Part shown: piece after piece, positions 10,129-19,574 of the stretch
Position numbering within the stretch: position 1 is the first letter of the stretch
How the letters are laid out: each line of letters begins with the position of its first letter
From: Macondimonas sp045864775
GTDB lineage: Bacteria > Pseudomonadota > Gammaproteobacteria > UBA5335
Length of the DNA: 64,000 bases
Reading direction: 5' to 3'
Assembly: GCA_045864775.1 (NCBI GenBank)
Contig: BTVR01000002.1
Coordinates: 1,054,001 to 1,118,000, forward strand
The notes under the pieces: generated by a model
Databases searched by the model: none
The model's input: only the letters and a program-made list of their open reading frames with translations
What the model was told of the DNA's origin: nothing
Made by a program: the position numbers and the translations under genes

Positions 10129-11016
10129 TCAGCCGAAGCGTCCGGTGATGTAGTCCTCGGTGAGCTTGTGCTGCGGATTGGTGAAAATCTGCTCGGTGGC
10201 GCCGACCTCGATGAGGTCCCCCAGGTGGAAATACGCGGTCCGCTGGGACACGCGCGCCGCCTGCTGCATGGAATGGGTGACGATGCAGATCGAAAACTGC
10301 TGGCGCAATTCGTCGATCAGCTCCTCGATCTTGGCCGTGGAAATCGGATCGAGTGCCGAGCAGGGTTCGTCCATCAGGATGACTTCCGGCTGCACGGCGA
10401 TCGTGCGAGCGATGCACAGGCGCTGCTGCTGGCCACCGGACAGGCCCGTGCCGGGCTTGTCCAGCCGATCCTTGACTTCATTCCACAGTCCAGCGCGGTG
10501 CAGACTGGATTCGACGATTTCGTCGAGCTGCGCGCGGGTCCGGGCCAGGCCGTGAATACGTGGCCCGAAGGCGACGTTTTCCCAGATCGACTTGGGAAAC
10601 GGATTCGGCTTCTGGAAAACCATGCCGACCTGTGCCCGCAGGGGCACCACGTCGATCTCGCGGGTGTTGATGTTGCGCTCATCGAGCAGGATCTCGCCCG
10701 TCACCCGACACCCGTCGATGGTGTCGTTCATGCGGTTCAGGCAGCGCAGGAAAGTGCTCTTGCCGCAACCGGAAGGGCCGATCATGGCCACGACCTCGTT
10801 GCGGGCGACATCCAGATTGACGCCCTTGATGGCATGCGCGGTGCCGTAGTAGACATCAATGTCATTGCAGCGAATGCGCGGCTCCGGGACTCGCACCTCG
10901 CCCACCGTCCGCCGCACCTCGCGATCGACCGTGGCGCGCGGGGCGGCTGCTCGATCGGGGGGGACGTAGCTCGTCTGCACGGATTTTCGTTCCAGATCAC
11001 TTGTGGACGTGTTCAT
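10129..11016 (-). CDS. pstB: Phosphate ABC transporter, ATP-binding protein
   Basis: 295-aa ATPase of the high-affinity phosphate importer. It shows Walker A GPSGCGKSTFLRCLNRMND, the signature LSGGQQQRLCIART, Walker B VILMDEPCSALDPIS and a PstB-typical GMVFQKPNPFPKSI segment. An N-terminal extension of about 45 residues precedes the first strand, and the ATG at 11016 has GGGAGAGAG upstream. It sits between pstA and phoU on the same strand. Confidence 0.97.
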   Translation of the reverse strand: MNTSTSDLERKSVQTSYVPPDRAAAPRATVDREVRRTVGEVRVPEPRIRCNDIDVYYGTAHAIKGVNLDVARNEVVAMIGPSGCGKSTFLRCLNRMNDTIDGCRVTGEILLDERNINTREIDVVPLRAQVGMVFQKPNPFPKSIWENVAFGPRIHGLARTRAQLDEIVESSLHRAGLWNEVKDRLDKPGTGLSGGQQQRLCIARTIAVQPEVILMDEPCSALDPISTAKIEELIDELRQQFSICIVTHSMQQAARVSQRTAYFHLGDLIEVGATEQIFTNPQHKLTEDYITGRFG

Positions 11017-11047
11017 CGATCTCTCTCCCGCGAGGGCGCGTAGTCTA

Positions 11048-12346
11048 TCACCAGCGACGTTCGAAACGCCGCCGCAGGATCACGGCCAGCGCGTTCATGG
11101 TGAGCAAAAAGGCGAGCAGCACCATGATGGCGGCCGAGGTGCGCTCGGTGAATCCCATTTCCGGACTGTCGGCCCACAGATAGATCTGTACCGGCAAGGC
11201 CGTGGCCGGGTCGAAGATCCCCTTGGGGATATCGACGATGAAGGCCACCATGCCGATCATCAGCAAGGGCGCCGTCTCACCCAGGGCGCGCGCCATGCCG
11301 ATGATCATGCCGGTCAGCATGCCGGGCATGGCGAGGGGCAGCACGTGATTCGTGACGGTCTGCAGCGGCGAGGCGCCGACGCCCAAGGCCGCCTCGCGAA
11401 TCGACGGCGGCACCGACTTCAACGCCGCCCGGCTGGCGATGATGATGGTCGGCAACGTCATCAGGGTCAGCACGAGGCCACCGACCAGCGGCGCCGAGCG
11501 CGGCAGGTTGAAGAAGTTGATGAAGACCGCGAGCCCGAGCAGACCGAACACGATCGACGGCACGGCGGCGAGGTTGTTGATGTTGACCTCGATGATCCCG
11601 GTCAAGCGATTCTTGGGCGCGAATTCCTCGAGATACACCGCAGCCGCCACCCCCAAGGGAAAGGACAGCAGCATCGTCACCGCCAGCGTGAGAAAGGAGC
11701 CGACCACGGCGCCCCAGATGCCCGCCTGTTCGGGTGAACGCGAATCGCCGCCGGTGAGGAAGTGCCAGTTGAACCGCTCCTCCAATCGGCCCTGCTCGAT
11801 GAGGCGGTCCATCCACGAGAGTTGCTGATCGCTGACAGACCGATCGGTTTCGGGCAGGTTGCGGTCGATATAGCCTTTCATGACCATGTCGGTGTCGCTG
11901 CCGGCGGGCGCCCAGATCGTGACGCGCTGCCCGAGCAGGGCCGGATCCTGCAACAGGCGCTCGCGCAGCACGTCCTCGGCCGCGCCGCTGACGAAACCGT
12001 AGAGTTGGCGCAAGGCCACCCGGTCCTGCACCTCCGGAAAGAGTTCCTTGATCCCCGCCTTCAGCACGGCGCCGTAATTGGCGACGCGGACCTGAGAGGG
12101 GTCGGTGGCGTCGGCGACGTCGAGCAGGGCTGGATCGAGCGTCACGTCGAGGCGCAGTTCGGTCTGCCAGAAGGCGGAATAGCCCTTGCCGACGATGCTG
12201 ACGAACAGCAGCACCAGAAAGACCAGCGCGAGCACGATCGCCATCAGGCCGTACAGGCGGAAACGCCGCTCGGCGGCCCTGCGGCGGGCGAGACCCGCCT
12301 GGATGATCTCGACCGGCCGCAGGGCCGGCAACATGGCCTTACTCAT
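11048..12346 (-). CDS. pstA: Phosphate ABC transporter, permease PstA
   Basis: 432-aa inner-membrane subunit. After one N-terminal membrane helix (LMAIVLALVFLVLLF) it carries an extra-cytoplasmic insert of roughly 150 residues before the permease core, which ends with the cytoplasmic coupling motif EAALGVGASPLQTV. That makes it much longer than E. coli PstA (about 296 aa), as in other proteobacteria with large PstA/PstC. The ATG at 12346 was chosen over the open frame at 12373 because MSKAML follows the pstC stop with an 8-base overlap, giving translational coupling. Confidence 0.93.
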   Translation of the reverse strand: MSKAMLPALRPVEIIQAGLARRRAAERRFRLYGLMAIVLALVFLVLLFVSIVGKGYSAFWQTELRLDVTLDPALLDVADATDPSQVRVANYGAVLKAGIKELFPEVQDRVALRQLYGFVSGAAEDVLRERLLQDPALLGQRVTIWAPAGSDTDMVMKGYIDRNLPETDRSVSDQQLSWMDRLIEQGRLEERFNWHFLTGGDSRSPEQAGIWGAVVGSFLTLAVTMLLSFPLGVAAAVYLEEFAPKNRLTGIIEVNINNLAAVPSIVFGLLGLAVFINFFNLPRSAPLVGGLVLTLMTLPTIIIASRAALKSVPPSIREAALGVGASPLQTVTNHVLPLAMPGMLTGMIIGMARALGETAPLLMIGMVAFIVDIPKGIFDPATALPVQIYLWADSPEMGFTERTSAAIMVLLAFLLTMNALAVILRRRFERRW

Positions 12347-13721
12347 ATTGCTCCCGGTATTTGTTGACCACACGCAAGGCGATCACGTTCAGCAACAGGG
12401 TCACCATGAACAGCACGAGCCCCAGCGCGAAGGCCGCCAGCGTCTTCGGGCTGTCGAATTCCTGGTCGCCGGTGAGCAGCGTCACGATCTGCACCGTGAC
12501 CGTGGTCACCGATTCCAATGGATTGAAGCTTAGGTTGGCCGTGAGTCCTGCCGCCATGACCACAATCATGGTCTCGCCGATGGCGCGGGAGATCGCCAGC
12601 ATGACACTGCCGACGATGCCCGGCAGCGCCGCCGGCAGGACCACCTTGCGGATGGTCTCCGATGGCGTCGCGCCGAGGGCGTAGGCACCATCCCGCAGGG
12701 ACTGCGGCACGGCGTTGATGACATCGTCGGACAAGGATGAGATGAACGGGATGATCATCACGCCCATGACGAGCCCCGCTGCCAGCGCGCTTTCGGATGC
12801 GACGTCAAGCCCTAATTGCAGCCCCCAGGAGCGCAGCAGCGGCGCCACGACCAGGACCGCGAAAACGCCGTAGACCACGGTCGGAATGCCCGCCAGTACC
12901 TCCAGCAAGGGCTTGGCCACCGAACGGATGGTCGGGCTTGCGTATTCCGAAAGATAGATCGCCGAGAACAGACCGATCGGCACCGCGACCGCCATGGCGA
13001 TGGCCGAGATCAATGCCGTGCCGACGAACACCGGGATCGCCCCGAACGCCCCCGACGAGCCGGCCTGATCGGCGCGCATGGCCATCTGCGGACTCCATTG
13101 CGTTCCGAACAGAAATTCGGTCACCGGAATCATCTGGAAAAAGCGGATGGACTCGAACAGGACCGAGAGCACGATGCCCGCGGTGGTCAGGATCGCGACA
13201 CTCGCAGCGGCCATCATCACGACTTGGACCATGCGCTCGACGGCGTTGCGGGCACGCTGCTCGGGGTGGATGCGCGTGAGCGTAAAAATCGCTCCGAGCA
13301 TGGCCAGGACCAGCGCGATCACCGCCAGCGCCGCGTTGCCGATGGCTTGCAGGCGATCCCAGTGCGCCGCCGCGGCAACGACTTGCGGGTCGGCCGCATC
13401 GCTCGGCACCAATCCGAGCCGTACGTTGCGGATGTCGTTGAGCAACAGGTTGATGCGTCCGGCATCGCCGCCATGCAGCGAATCGGGCAACTGATTCACC
13501 ACCAGATGCGCGATGACCGCACCATCGAAGGCCGTTCCTGCGATCAGCACCAGGAGCGCCGGCACGGCGCACCACAATGCCGCGTACAAACCGTAGTAGG
13601 CCGGCAGGGAATGCAGCTTGCGCAGCTCCCCGTCGACCAGCCCGAAAGCGCGCCGCCGCCCCAACTGATAGGTGATCAGCCCCAGGGCGACGAGCAGAAG
13701 ACTCGAGATCAGCGGATTCAT
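12339..13721 (-). CDS. pstC: Phosphate ABC transporter, permease PstC
   Basis: 460-aa inner-membrane subunit, partner of PstA. The N-terminal third has membrane helices around a periplasmic stretch with no counterpart in the roughly 320-aa E. coli protein. The C-terminal core has the coupling motif GAYALGATPSETIRKVVLP and SRAIGETMIVVMAAG. It follows pstS by 55 bases and overlaps pstA. Confidence 0.95.
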   Translation of the reverse strand: MNPLISSLLLVALGLITYQLGRRRAFGLVDGELRKLHSLPAYYGLYAALWCAVPALLVLIAGTAFDGAVIAHLVVNQLPDSLHGGDAGRINLLLNDIRNVRLGLVPSDAADPQVVAAAAHWDRLQAIGNAALAVIALVLAMLGAIFTLTRIHPEQRARNAVERMVQVVMMAAASVAILTTAGIVLSVLFESIRFFQMIPVTEFLFGTQWSPQMAMRADQAGSSGAFGAIPVFVGTALISAIAMAVAVPIGLFSAIYLSEYASPTIRSVAKPLLEVLAGIPTVVYGVFAVLVVAPLLRSWGLQLGLDVASESALAAGLVMGVMIIPFISSLSDDVINAVPQSLRDGAYALGATPSETIRKVVLPAALPGIVGSVMLAISRAIGETMIVVMAAGLTANLSFNPLESVTTVTVQIVTLLTGDQEFDSPKTLAAFALGLVLFMVTLLLNVIALRVVNKYREQYE

Positions 13722-13776
13722 GCGTTATTCCGCGCTGGAGGAGGCCGGCATCGGCGCCGGCCTCCATGCCGTAGAG

Positions 13777-14817
13777 TTACTTCAGGGTCGCCATCTTTTT
13801 GGCCGCATCGGCCACCTGTTTGCGATCGGCATCCGGCAGCGCGATCAGGCCGCGATCGGTGAGGTAACCCTCGGGGCCGAAGGCCTTCTCGCTGGTGAAT
13901 TCGGCCACGAACTCCGTGATCCCCGGGATGACGCCGACGTGCGCCTTCTTGACATAGAAGAACAGCGGGCGTGACAGCGGATAGGCGCCGCCGGAAATCG
14001 ACTCGTAGCTGGGACGTGAGCCGTTGATGATCGCGGGCTTCACGCTGGCCAGATTCTCTTCCAGGAAGCTGTAGCCGAAGATGCCGTAGGCGTCCTTGTT
14101 GGCGGTGAGCTTCTGGACGATCAGGTTGTCGTTCTCGCCGGCTTCGATGAAGGCGCCGTCCTCACGCATGGTGTGGCAGGCCGCCTTGAATCCTTTTTCG
14201 TCCTTTTCCTTCATGTCCTTCAGCAGCGGCAGGCCCTTGCAGCCGCCTTCCATGCCCAACTCGACCAGGGCGTCACGGGTGCCGGAGGTGGGCGGCGGGC
14301 CCAGGACTTCGATCTTCTGCTTGGGCAGACTGGCGTCGATGTCGCTCCACATCTTGTAGGGGTTGGCCACGAGCTTGTCGCCGCTCTTGGGATCGGGCAC
14401 GTTCTTGGCCAGCGCCAGATAAAGCTGCTTGAGATCGATCTCCAGCGGCTTGGACGCCTTGCTGTTGGCCAGCACGATGCCGTCAAAGCCGACCTTGACC
14501 TCGACGATGTCCTTCACGCCGTTCTTGGCGCAGTCTTCCTTCTCGGAGGACTTGATGGCGCGCGACGCATTGGAGATGTCCGGATGCTGCACACCCACGC
14601 CGCCGCAGAACAGCTTGAAGCCGCCGCCGGTGCCGGTCGATTCGACCTTCGGGGTCTTGAACTTGCCGCTCTTGCCGAACTGCTCGGCCACCACGGTGGA
14701 AAACGGATAGACCGTCGAGGAACCGACGATGCTGATGTAGTCCCGCGCCTGAGCGGCCAGCGGTGCGGCCAGCAAAGTCGCGGCGGCCAGGGCCATGTGA
14801 CCGATCTTCTTCTGCAT
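13777..14817 (-). CDS. pstS: Phosphate ABC transporter, periplasmic phosphate-binding protein
   Basis: 346-aa substrate-binding protein. The signal peptide is MQKKIGHMALAAATLLAAPLAAQA, cleaved before RDYISIVGSSTVYP, where the SST motif contacts phosphate in this family. A second binding segment, GPPPTSGTRDALVE, is visible at about residue 180. The ATG at 14817 is preceded by GAGAGGA, while the frame upstream of it is not signal-like. The variant resembles the Pseudomonas-type PstS rather than the E. coli one. First gene of the pst operon. Confidence 0.95.
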   Translation of the reverse strand: MQKKIGHMALAAATLLAAPLAAQARDYISIVGSSTVYPFSTVVAEQFGKSGKFKTPKVESTGTGGGFKLFCGGVGVQHPDISNASRAIKSSEKEDCAKNGVKDIVEVKVGFDGIVLANSKASKPLEIDLKQLYLALAKNVPDPKSGDKLVANPYKMWSDIDASLPKQKIEVLGPPPTSGTRDALVELGMEGGCKGLPLLKDMKEKDEKGFKAACHTMREDGAFIEAGENDNLIVQKLTANKDAYGIFGYSFLEENLASVKPAIINGSRPSYESISGGAYPLSRPLFFYVKKAHVGVIPGITEFVAEFTSEKAFGPEGYLTDRGLIALPDADRKQVADAAKKMATLK

Positions 14818-14973
14818 GAAACATCCTCTCGCTACAGGTTCAGGGGCGACCCATCCGGGGATCGTGCGCGGGCCTGCCAGGATTTCGCGGCAGGCACGGA
14901 GACGACGATGAGGCGCGGTCGGGAAACTCCGGCGCACTATAAAGGCCGGACAGACCGCCAGCCACCAAACCTT

Positions 14974-14991
14974 ATGGCAGTTTCATGACCG
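14974..14991 (-). promoter_or_regulatory. Putative Pho box upstream of pstS
   Basis: On the minus strand the bases read CGGTCAT-GAAA-CTGCCAT, two 7-base direct repeats spaced 4 apart. This is the architecture of the PhoB site (consensus CTGTCAT-n4-CTGTCAT) with 6/7 matches in the second half and 5/7 in the first. It lies about 155 bases upstream of the pstS ATG and overlaps the phrB stop codon. A TATAGT hexamer is present at 14936-14941, but it is farther downstream than expected for a PhoB-dependent -10, so the transcription start is unresolved. Confidence 0.65.
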
Positions 14992-16389
14992 TTTGATGTC
15001 ATCCGCGGCCAGCCGCCCGATGCCGGCGACATAGGCGGCGATGTCGCACTTGCGCTCCAGACCCGCAGCGTTCATGTAGCGCACGGTCCCGAAAATCGGC
15101 CGCTCCGGCCAGGGCCGGTCGTGCAGCCCGAACAGCCATCCGACGTTCGCGTAACTGTTCGGCGACAGCCCGTCCAGGAAGTAGCGGTTGTTGAGGTACA
15201 GGCAACGCGCATGCGCCGTCTGTGCATCGGGCGACCACTCGAGGATCTTCTTGCCCCAGTACATGCGCAGATGGTTGTGCATGTAGCCGGTGAGCCGCGC
15301 CTCGGTCATGGCCGCGTTCCAGTAAGGATCGTGGGTTGCCGCTGCCTCCAGTTGCGCAAGCTCATAGACGTGGGGCCGAGGATCGCCGGCATGCCGGGCC
15401 AGGGTTTCCCGCGCCCAGGCCGGGATGCCTTCATAGCGATCCCACGCGGGATGATGCAGCGTGTAGTTGTGAGCGAGCTCCCGCCGCACGATCAGCTCAT
15501 CCAGAAAGGCATCGCGATCAGCGCTCGCCGTTCCGGGCCGCGCCGCGACCGTGGCCGCGATTCGCTGCGCCGAAATCTGCCCGTACTGCAGATAAGGCGA
15601 CAGGTGCGACACCGCGCCCGCTTCCGGGTGGCGTCGCCTCACCGCGTAGCCGTCCAGCGCCGTGCGCATGAAGCGGTCCAGGGCTCGCTCGGCGCCCGCA
15701 CGACCACCGGTAAAGAAGCGCGTCACCGGCTCGGGCCTTCGGTCGGCGTCGATGCCGCGGCACAATCCGTCGAGATCGGCGAGCGACTCACCCGCGAGCG
15801 TCGGCGGCTCGGCGCTTTGAACGGGCGCTTCGGTGTTGACCTCGAGGTGCTCGGTCAGGTGGCGCATGAGCCGCGATCTCAGCGTTCTTGCGGCGACCTC
15901 GACGCGCTCGCTCGCCACGTCGGCCGGCACCGCGAGTTCGGTTTCCACCTGCCAGACCGCGCAAGGGGCCGTCGCGGCGATGGCCGTTCGCCAAGCCGCG
16001 AGGGGCGGCAGATAGGCGCGATCGCAGACGATGCCGGCTGCATTCTGCGCCAGGTCCAGCACCACCGGAACCGGCTCGCCCCAGCGAACGACGAGCGGGA
16101 TGCCACGCGCCGACAGGGTCTGCCCCGTTTCGGCCAGCCCCTCCAGCATGAACCGGAAATGACGCAGCGTGGCCTCGGGATAACGGCGCAGCAGCGTGAA
16201 CACCACGACCACCGGCACCCCCAGGCGCTGCGCTTGGCCGCAGGCAAATTGCAAGGCCGGATTGTCCTGCGCCCGCTGCGCCTGCTGCATCCAGTAGACG
16301 ACGCAGCCCCCCGGCTGCCAGGGCCGCTCGTTGAGCCGTCGGACGCGATCGGGATGGATGAACGTCGCCGACTCGGCCGGCGAATTCAT
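14983..16389 (-). CDS. phrB: Class II deoxyribodipyrimidine photolyase
   Basis: 468-aa light-dependent DNA repair enzyme that splits cyclobutane pyrimidine dimers using FADH-. Class II is indicated by the N-terminal VVYWMQQAQRAQDNPAL and by the C-terminal GLHDRPWPERPIFGTVRYMN, which differ from class I PhrB; YMHNHLRMYWGKKILEW lies in the FAD-binding domain. Class II enzymes are less frequent in bacteria than class I. Its start overlaps the GST-like gene by 4 bases, so the two form a unit. Confidence 0.93.
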   Translation of the reverse strand: MNSPAESATFIHPDRVRRLNERPWQPGGCVVYWMQQAQRAQDNPALQFACGQAQRLGVPVVVVFTLLRRYPEATLRHFRFMLEGLAETGQTLSARGIPLVVRWGEPVPVVLDLAQNAAGIVCDRAYLPPLAAWRTAIAATAPCAVWQVETELAVPADVASERVEVAARTLRSRLMRHLTEHLEVNTEAPVQSAEPPTLAGESLADLDGLCRGIDADRRPEPVTRFFTGGRAGAERALDRFMRTALDGYAVRRRHPEAGAVSHLSPYLQYGQISAQRIAATVAARPGTASADRDAFLDELIVRRELAHNYTLHHPAWDRYEGIPAWARETLARHAGDPRPHVYELAQLEAAATHDPYWNAAMTEARLTGYMHNHLRMYWGKKILEWSPDAQTAHARCLYLNNRYFLDGLSPNSYANVGWLFGLHDRPWPERPIFGTVRYMNAAGLERKCDIAAYVAGIGRLAADDIKRS

Positions 16390-17099
16390 GGGCGCGACGG
16401 GTCGGCCGGATAGAAGCGCTGGTTCATGCGCGTCACGAACGCGACCAGGTTCTCGTGGCCGGCCACCGATTCCTTGACCAGCGAATCGACCGGAAAGGCC
16501 AGTACACCGGCAAGGAAGGCATGGGCCACCGCGTCCACGGCGCGCGGCTGATCACCGAGCAAATAAGCCCGGTTCCCCAGCAGCGCTGCAAGGGCCTCCA
16601 CATCCTCGATGCCCAAAGCGTCGATTTCGGGCGGCTCGTGGCGCCCCATACCCTGCCCGCGCAAGTCCCGCCGCAACTGACGCCGCACCAAAAGCGGCAC
16701 CAGCGCCCGCAGCGGTTGCGGCATGGCGCCGAAAAACACCTCCCGCGACATCGCCCAGCCCTGCGGGTCGATCCACCGGCCGTGGAGCACCACCCAGTAG
16801 AAATGCTCCTCCAGCATGCGGGTCACGGCCAGCGCCAAGGCCCGTTGCGGGGCAGGCAGGCCGGCATCCGGATCGACGCCATGGCGCTCGGCGAGATAGC
16901 CCAGGATCAGGTGCGAATCGGCCACCCGGACGCCGTTGTCCTCGATGTAGGGCAGCTTCCCCTTGGGCGCCTTGCGGGGATCGCCGGCCATCACCTGATA
17001 GGGCAGCCCCGTCATGCGCAGCCAGGTTTCCACCTTCATGCAGAAAGGACTCGCGCTCGGCAGGCCGTAGGCGGGTGGAAACTGGTAGAGCCGAATCAT
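16386..17099 (-). CDS. Glutathione S-transferase-like protein
   Basis: 237-aa cytosolic protein with an N-terminal thioredoxin-like domain (YQFPPAYGLPSASPFCMKVETWL) and the GST segment KGKLPYIEDNGVRVADSHLIL, where the Ser of DS would bind the gamma-glutamyl group. A helical C-terminal domain follows. The pattern is that of the Fax/metaxin-like branch of the GST superfamily, for which no general substrate is established. It is translationally coupled to the photolyase gene, which hints at a shared stress role but does not prove one. Confidence 0.8.
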   Translation of the reverse strand: MIRLYQFPPAYGLPSASPFCMKVETWLRMTGLPYQVMAGDPRKAPKGKLPYIEDNGVRVADSHLILGYLAERHGVDPDAGLPAPQRALALAVTRMLEEHFYWVVLHGRWIDPQGWAMSREVFFGAMPQPLRALVPLLVRRQLRRDLRGQGMGRHEPPEIDALGIEDVEALAALLGNRAYLLGDQPRAVDAVAHAFLAGVLAFPVDSLVKESVAGHENLVAFVTRMNQRFYPADPSRP

Positions 17100-17168
17100 G
17101 TGCTGTCCCCGCGGGATCGGTCGTCACCGCCTTATAGCCCAATCCACCCGCCCCGGCCAGATCGTCAT

Positions 17169-17194
17169 AAAAAAGTCCCGGCCGAAGCCGGGAC
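17169..17194 (-). terminator. Rho-independent terminator after the permease gene
   Basis: On the minus strand an 8-base-pair GC stem (GTCCCGGC/GCCGGGAC) closes a TTCG tetraloop and is followed by six T. It ends the transcription unit that contains the cysteine hydrolase (18859-19527) and the permease (17250-18823). Confidence 0.93.
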
Positions 17195-17249
17195 AGGAGC
17201 CCACGAACGCCATGAAGCAAGCGGAGGGTCTGGGTCGTATGGGTGGATT

Positions 17250-18823
17250 CTAGGCCGGTGCGCGCAGTTCCGCGGGCTCCAGTGCCACAGCGTCGGTCGC
17301 CGCGACATGGATCCGGGCGTAGCCGTAGAGGCCGGCCGCCATCGCAAGATAGGCCAGCGCGGCGGCGGGATTGTGCCCCAGGCCGATCGATTCGCTATGC
17401 ATGAAGCCCACGAAGGTCATGACGGCGCCGGCCAGCGCGAAGCCCGCGGCACGTTGATAGGCCCGATCGATGATGCAGGCCACCACCGCGGCCAGGATGA
17501 GGCTGGTCAGGATCGCGCCGCTGCCGAGCAGTTCGAGGCCGTGATAGAGCACGCCGGTGCCGGCCAGCTTGTCGATGCCCACCGTCGCCGCATTGGTGCC
17601 GGCCGCGCCCAGCGCGTTGTCGATCATCAGCTTGCCCCAGCCGGCGACCTGGGGAATCAGCGCCAGCACAACCGCTGGTGCGTGACTCTTGGGCACCTCC
17701 TGGAAGGCCTGGGCGCCGATCAGCATGCCGATGTAGAGCAGGATGGGCGAGATGGCCACTACGGGGATCAGGGCCATCAGGACGGCGACGATGCCGAACC
17801 AGGACAGGATCAGCACCATCACGCCGGTGGCCGCCGAGTAGCCGATCCGGCCGCCGATGGCCTTCCAGCCCGGATGGCCGATATAGACCGCGTTGATGAA
17901 GGGATTGCCGAGCATGCACCCGATGAGGCTCACCACGCCGTCCACGGTGATCACGCGGGTGGTCGGGAAATGGTCGCCGCCCGCCTCGGCGCTCTCGACG
18001 TTGTCCATCGCCTCGACGAGATCGTAGATGCCGAAGGGAATGGCCGTGACCAGAATCACGCCCAGATACTCGAAGCCGCCGAACACGTGCCCCACCGCCG
18101 GCAGCGGCAGCGAAAAGCCGAAGCCCGCAAAGGACGCGCCCAACTTGTCGAGACTCATGCCCCCGAAGCTGAAGCCGAAGGCGAGCCCGCCCCAAGCGAT
18201 CAGCGAGCCGACGCCGATGGCCACCAATCCCGCTGGAATGCCGCGCCAGTAGCGCACGCCGCCGAACCAGCTCGCGAGCAGGATGGCGAAGCAGACAAGC
18301 CGATCACCGGGTCCATGTACATCTCCAGCGCCGGGCGCATGGAGATAAAGGCGATGGAGACACCGGCCAGCGCCCCCAGCAGCGCGGCGCGCGGCGTGAT
18401 CTTCTTGATGTAGGGCGCGACGAAGCCGCCTGCCATCAGCACGAAGCTCTGCACGAACACCCAGGTCAGCCCCGCTTCCCAACCCTTGATGGGATCGCCG
18501 GTCGTGCCTGCGATGGGCAACATGATGACGAACACCACCACGAACATGTGCGGCACACTGATCCCGGAGGGCAGCGCGCATACGGTGTCACGCCCTTCTT
18601 TCTTGGCGAGCTGAAAGGCCAGCCAGGCGTAGTAGACGGTGGACAGGAACAGCATCAGCCCGGTGGCGGGCAGGATGCGCCCGAACACGATGTCGTCCGG
18701 CAGTTTCAGGACATAGCGCAGCAGCGCCGTCAACGTGAGCAGATTGACCAGAATGTTGGTGCCGAAGCCAAAAAAGGCGTTCCAGTCGCCGGGTGACCAG
18801 ATCTTTGCAGCCGTGCCGTTCAT
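17250..18823 (-). pseudogene. AGZA/NCS2-type xanthine/uracil permease family protein, frameshifted
   Basis: Two overlapping frames together make one polytopic permease of about 524 aa. The first, from ATG 18823 (SD GGGAGG), reads MNGTAAKIWSPGDWNAFFG through EMYMDPVIGL. The second continues VCFAILLASWFGGVRYWRG to the TAG-side end at 17250. The join at about 18299-18301 needs one extra base: GGCTTGTC would be in frame as GGCCTTGTC. The family imports purines, pyrimidines or related ring compounds by proton symport. Here the gene follows a cysteine hydrolase in a biuret-degradation island, so a nitrogen-rich solute such as cyanurate, uric-acid products or biuret is plausible. If the frameshift is genuine the transporter is inactive; a sequencing error is equally possible. 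Confidence 0.8.
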
Positions 18824-18858
18824 GCGAGTGACCTCCCAAAGGGGTGAAAGAAGCGAAT

Positions 18859-19527
18859 TCAGGCAGCGGCGCGGGTGAGCGCGGCGCACACCCGCGCCGA
18901 GTCGGATACCCAGCCGAAGATGCCGCCCTGGGCCGTGATCATGGCCAGCGCGACCCGGTGGAATTCCGGGAAGTAGGACCCCACGGCATCGCTCACCACC
19001 AGGCACTCGAATCCCCGGTCGTTCGCTTCGCGCACCGTGGTGTGCACGCACACCTCCGTCGTCACACCGGCAACCACGAGGGTACGGACGCCCGCGTTGG
19101 CGAGGATCAAGGCCAGATCGGTCTGGTAGAAGGCGCCCTTCCCGGGTTTGTCGAGGACGGGTTCGCCGGGCGCGGGCGCGAGTTCGGAAATGATGCCGTG
19201 GCCCGGCTCGCCGCGGATCAGGATGCGGCCCATGGCTCCCGGATCGCCGATGTGCTTGGGCCCGCCGCCACGGGCCAGCTTGGAAGGCGGCGCGTCCGAA
19301 AGATCCGGGCGGTGACCCTCGCGGGTGTGAATGATCAACAGGCCGGCGGCACGCGCAGCCGCCAGCAGCGCTTGACAGGGCCCGATGGTGCTTCGCAGCA
19401 GCGCGACATCGTTGCCCAACATCGCGCCGAATCCGCCGGGTTCGAGGAAATCGCGCTGCATGTCGATGATGATCAGCGCGGTCGAAGAGACATCCAAACG
19501 AAGCGGTTCGGCATCCAGCAGCGACAT
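18859..19527 (-). CDS. Isochorismatase-family cysteine hydrolase, possibly triuret hydrolase-like
   Basis: 222-aa cysteine amidohydrolase. The catalytic triad of the superfamily is visible as Asp22 (IIIDMQRDF), Lys127 (LDKPGKGAF) and Cys160 (TTEVCVHTT), with the cis-peptide segment GVTTEV before the Cys. It is a clear paralogue of the biuret hydrolase at 20108-20791: both share HTREGHRPDL, RGEPG, DKPGKG and REANDRGFECL, but this one lacks the N-terminal DANPYPWPY segment. Triuret hydrolases are known close relatives of biuret hydrolase, so a triuret-to-biuret step is a reasonable guess; ureidoacrylate- or other carbamoyl-type substrates cannot be excluded. It is first in a unit with the permease, and a palindrome lies 31 bases upstream. 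Confidence 0.8.
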   Translation of the reverse strand: MSLLDAEPLRLDVSSTALIIIDMQRDFLEPGGFGAMLGNDVALLRSTIGPCQALLAAARAAGLLIIHTREGHRPDLSDAPPSKLARGGGPKHIGDPGAMGRILIRGEPGHGIISELAPAPGEPVLDKPGKGAFYQTDLALILANAGVRTLVVAGVTTEVCVHTTVREANDRGFECLVVSDAVGSYFPEFHRVALAMITAQGGIFGWVSDSARVCAALTRAAA

Positions 19528-19557
19528 GGGGATCGCCCTCCGAGGAGTTCATACATC

Positions 19558-19574
19558 ATTGCATACAATGCAAT
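19558..19574. promoter_or_regulatory. Candidate operator, palindrome A
   Basis: Perfect inverted repeat ATTGCAT-ACA-ATGCAAT lying 31 bases upstream of the cysteine-hydrolase start. Its core TTGCAT/ATGCAA recurs upstream of the Tsx-like gene at 23526. GntR/FCD regulators bind short palindromes of this kind, and such a regulator is encoded at 23742. The surrounding 218-base gap (19528-19745) holds no gene. Confidence 0.6.

Noticed and set aside
9322..11043. Plus-strand open frame through phoU and pstB
   Set aside because: Shadow of two well-supported minus-strand genes; no recognisable protein features.
16455..18413. Plus-strand frame of about 650 codons through the GST and permease genes
   Set aside because: His/Gln/Arg-rich shadow composition, and it crosses a strong minus-strand terminator.
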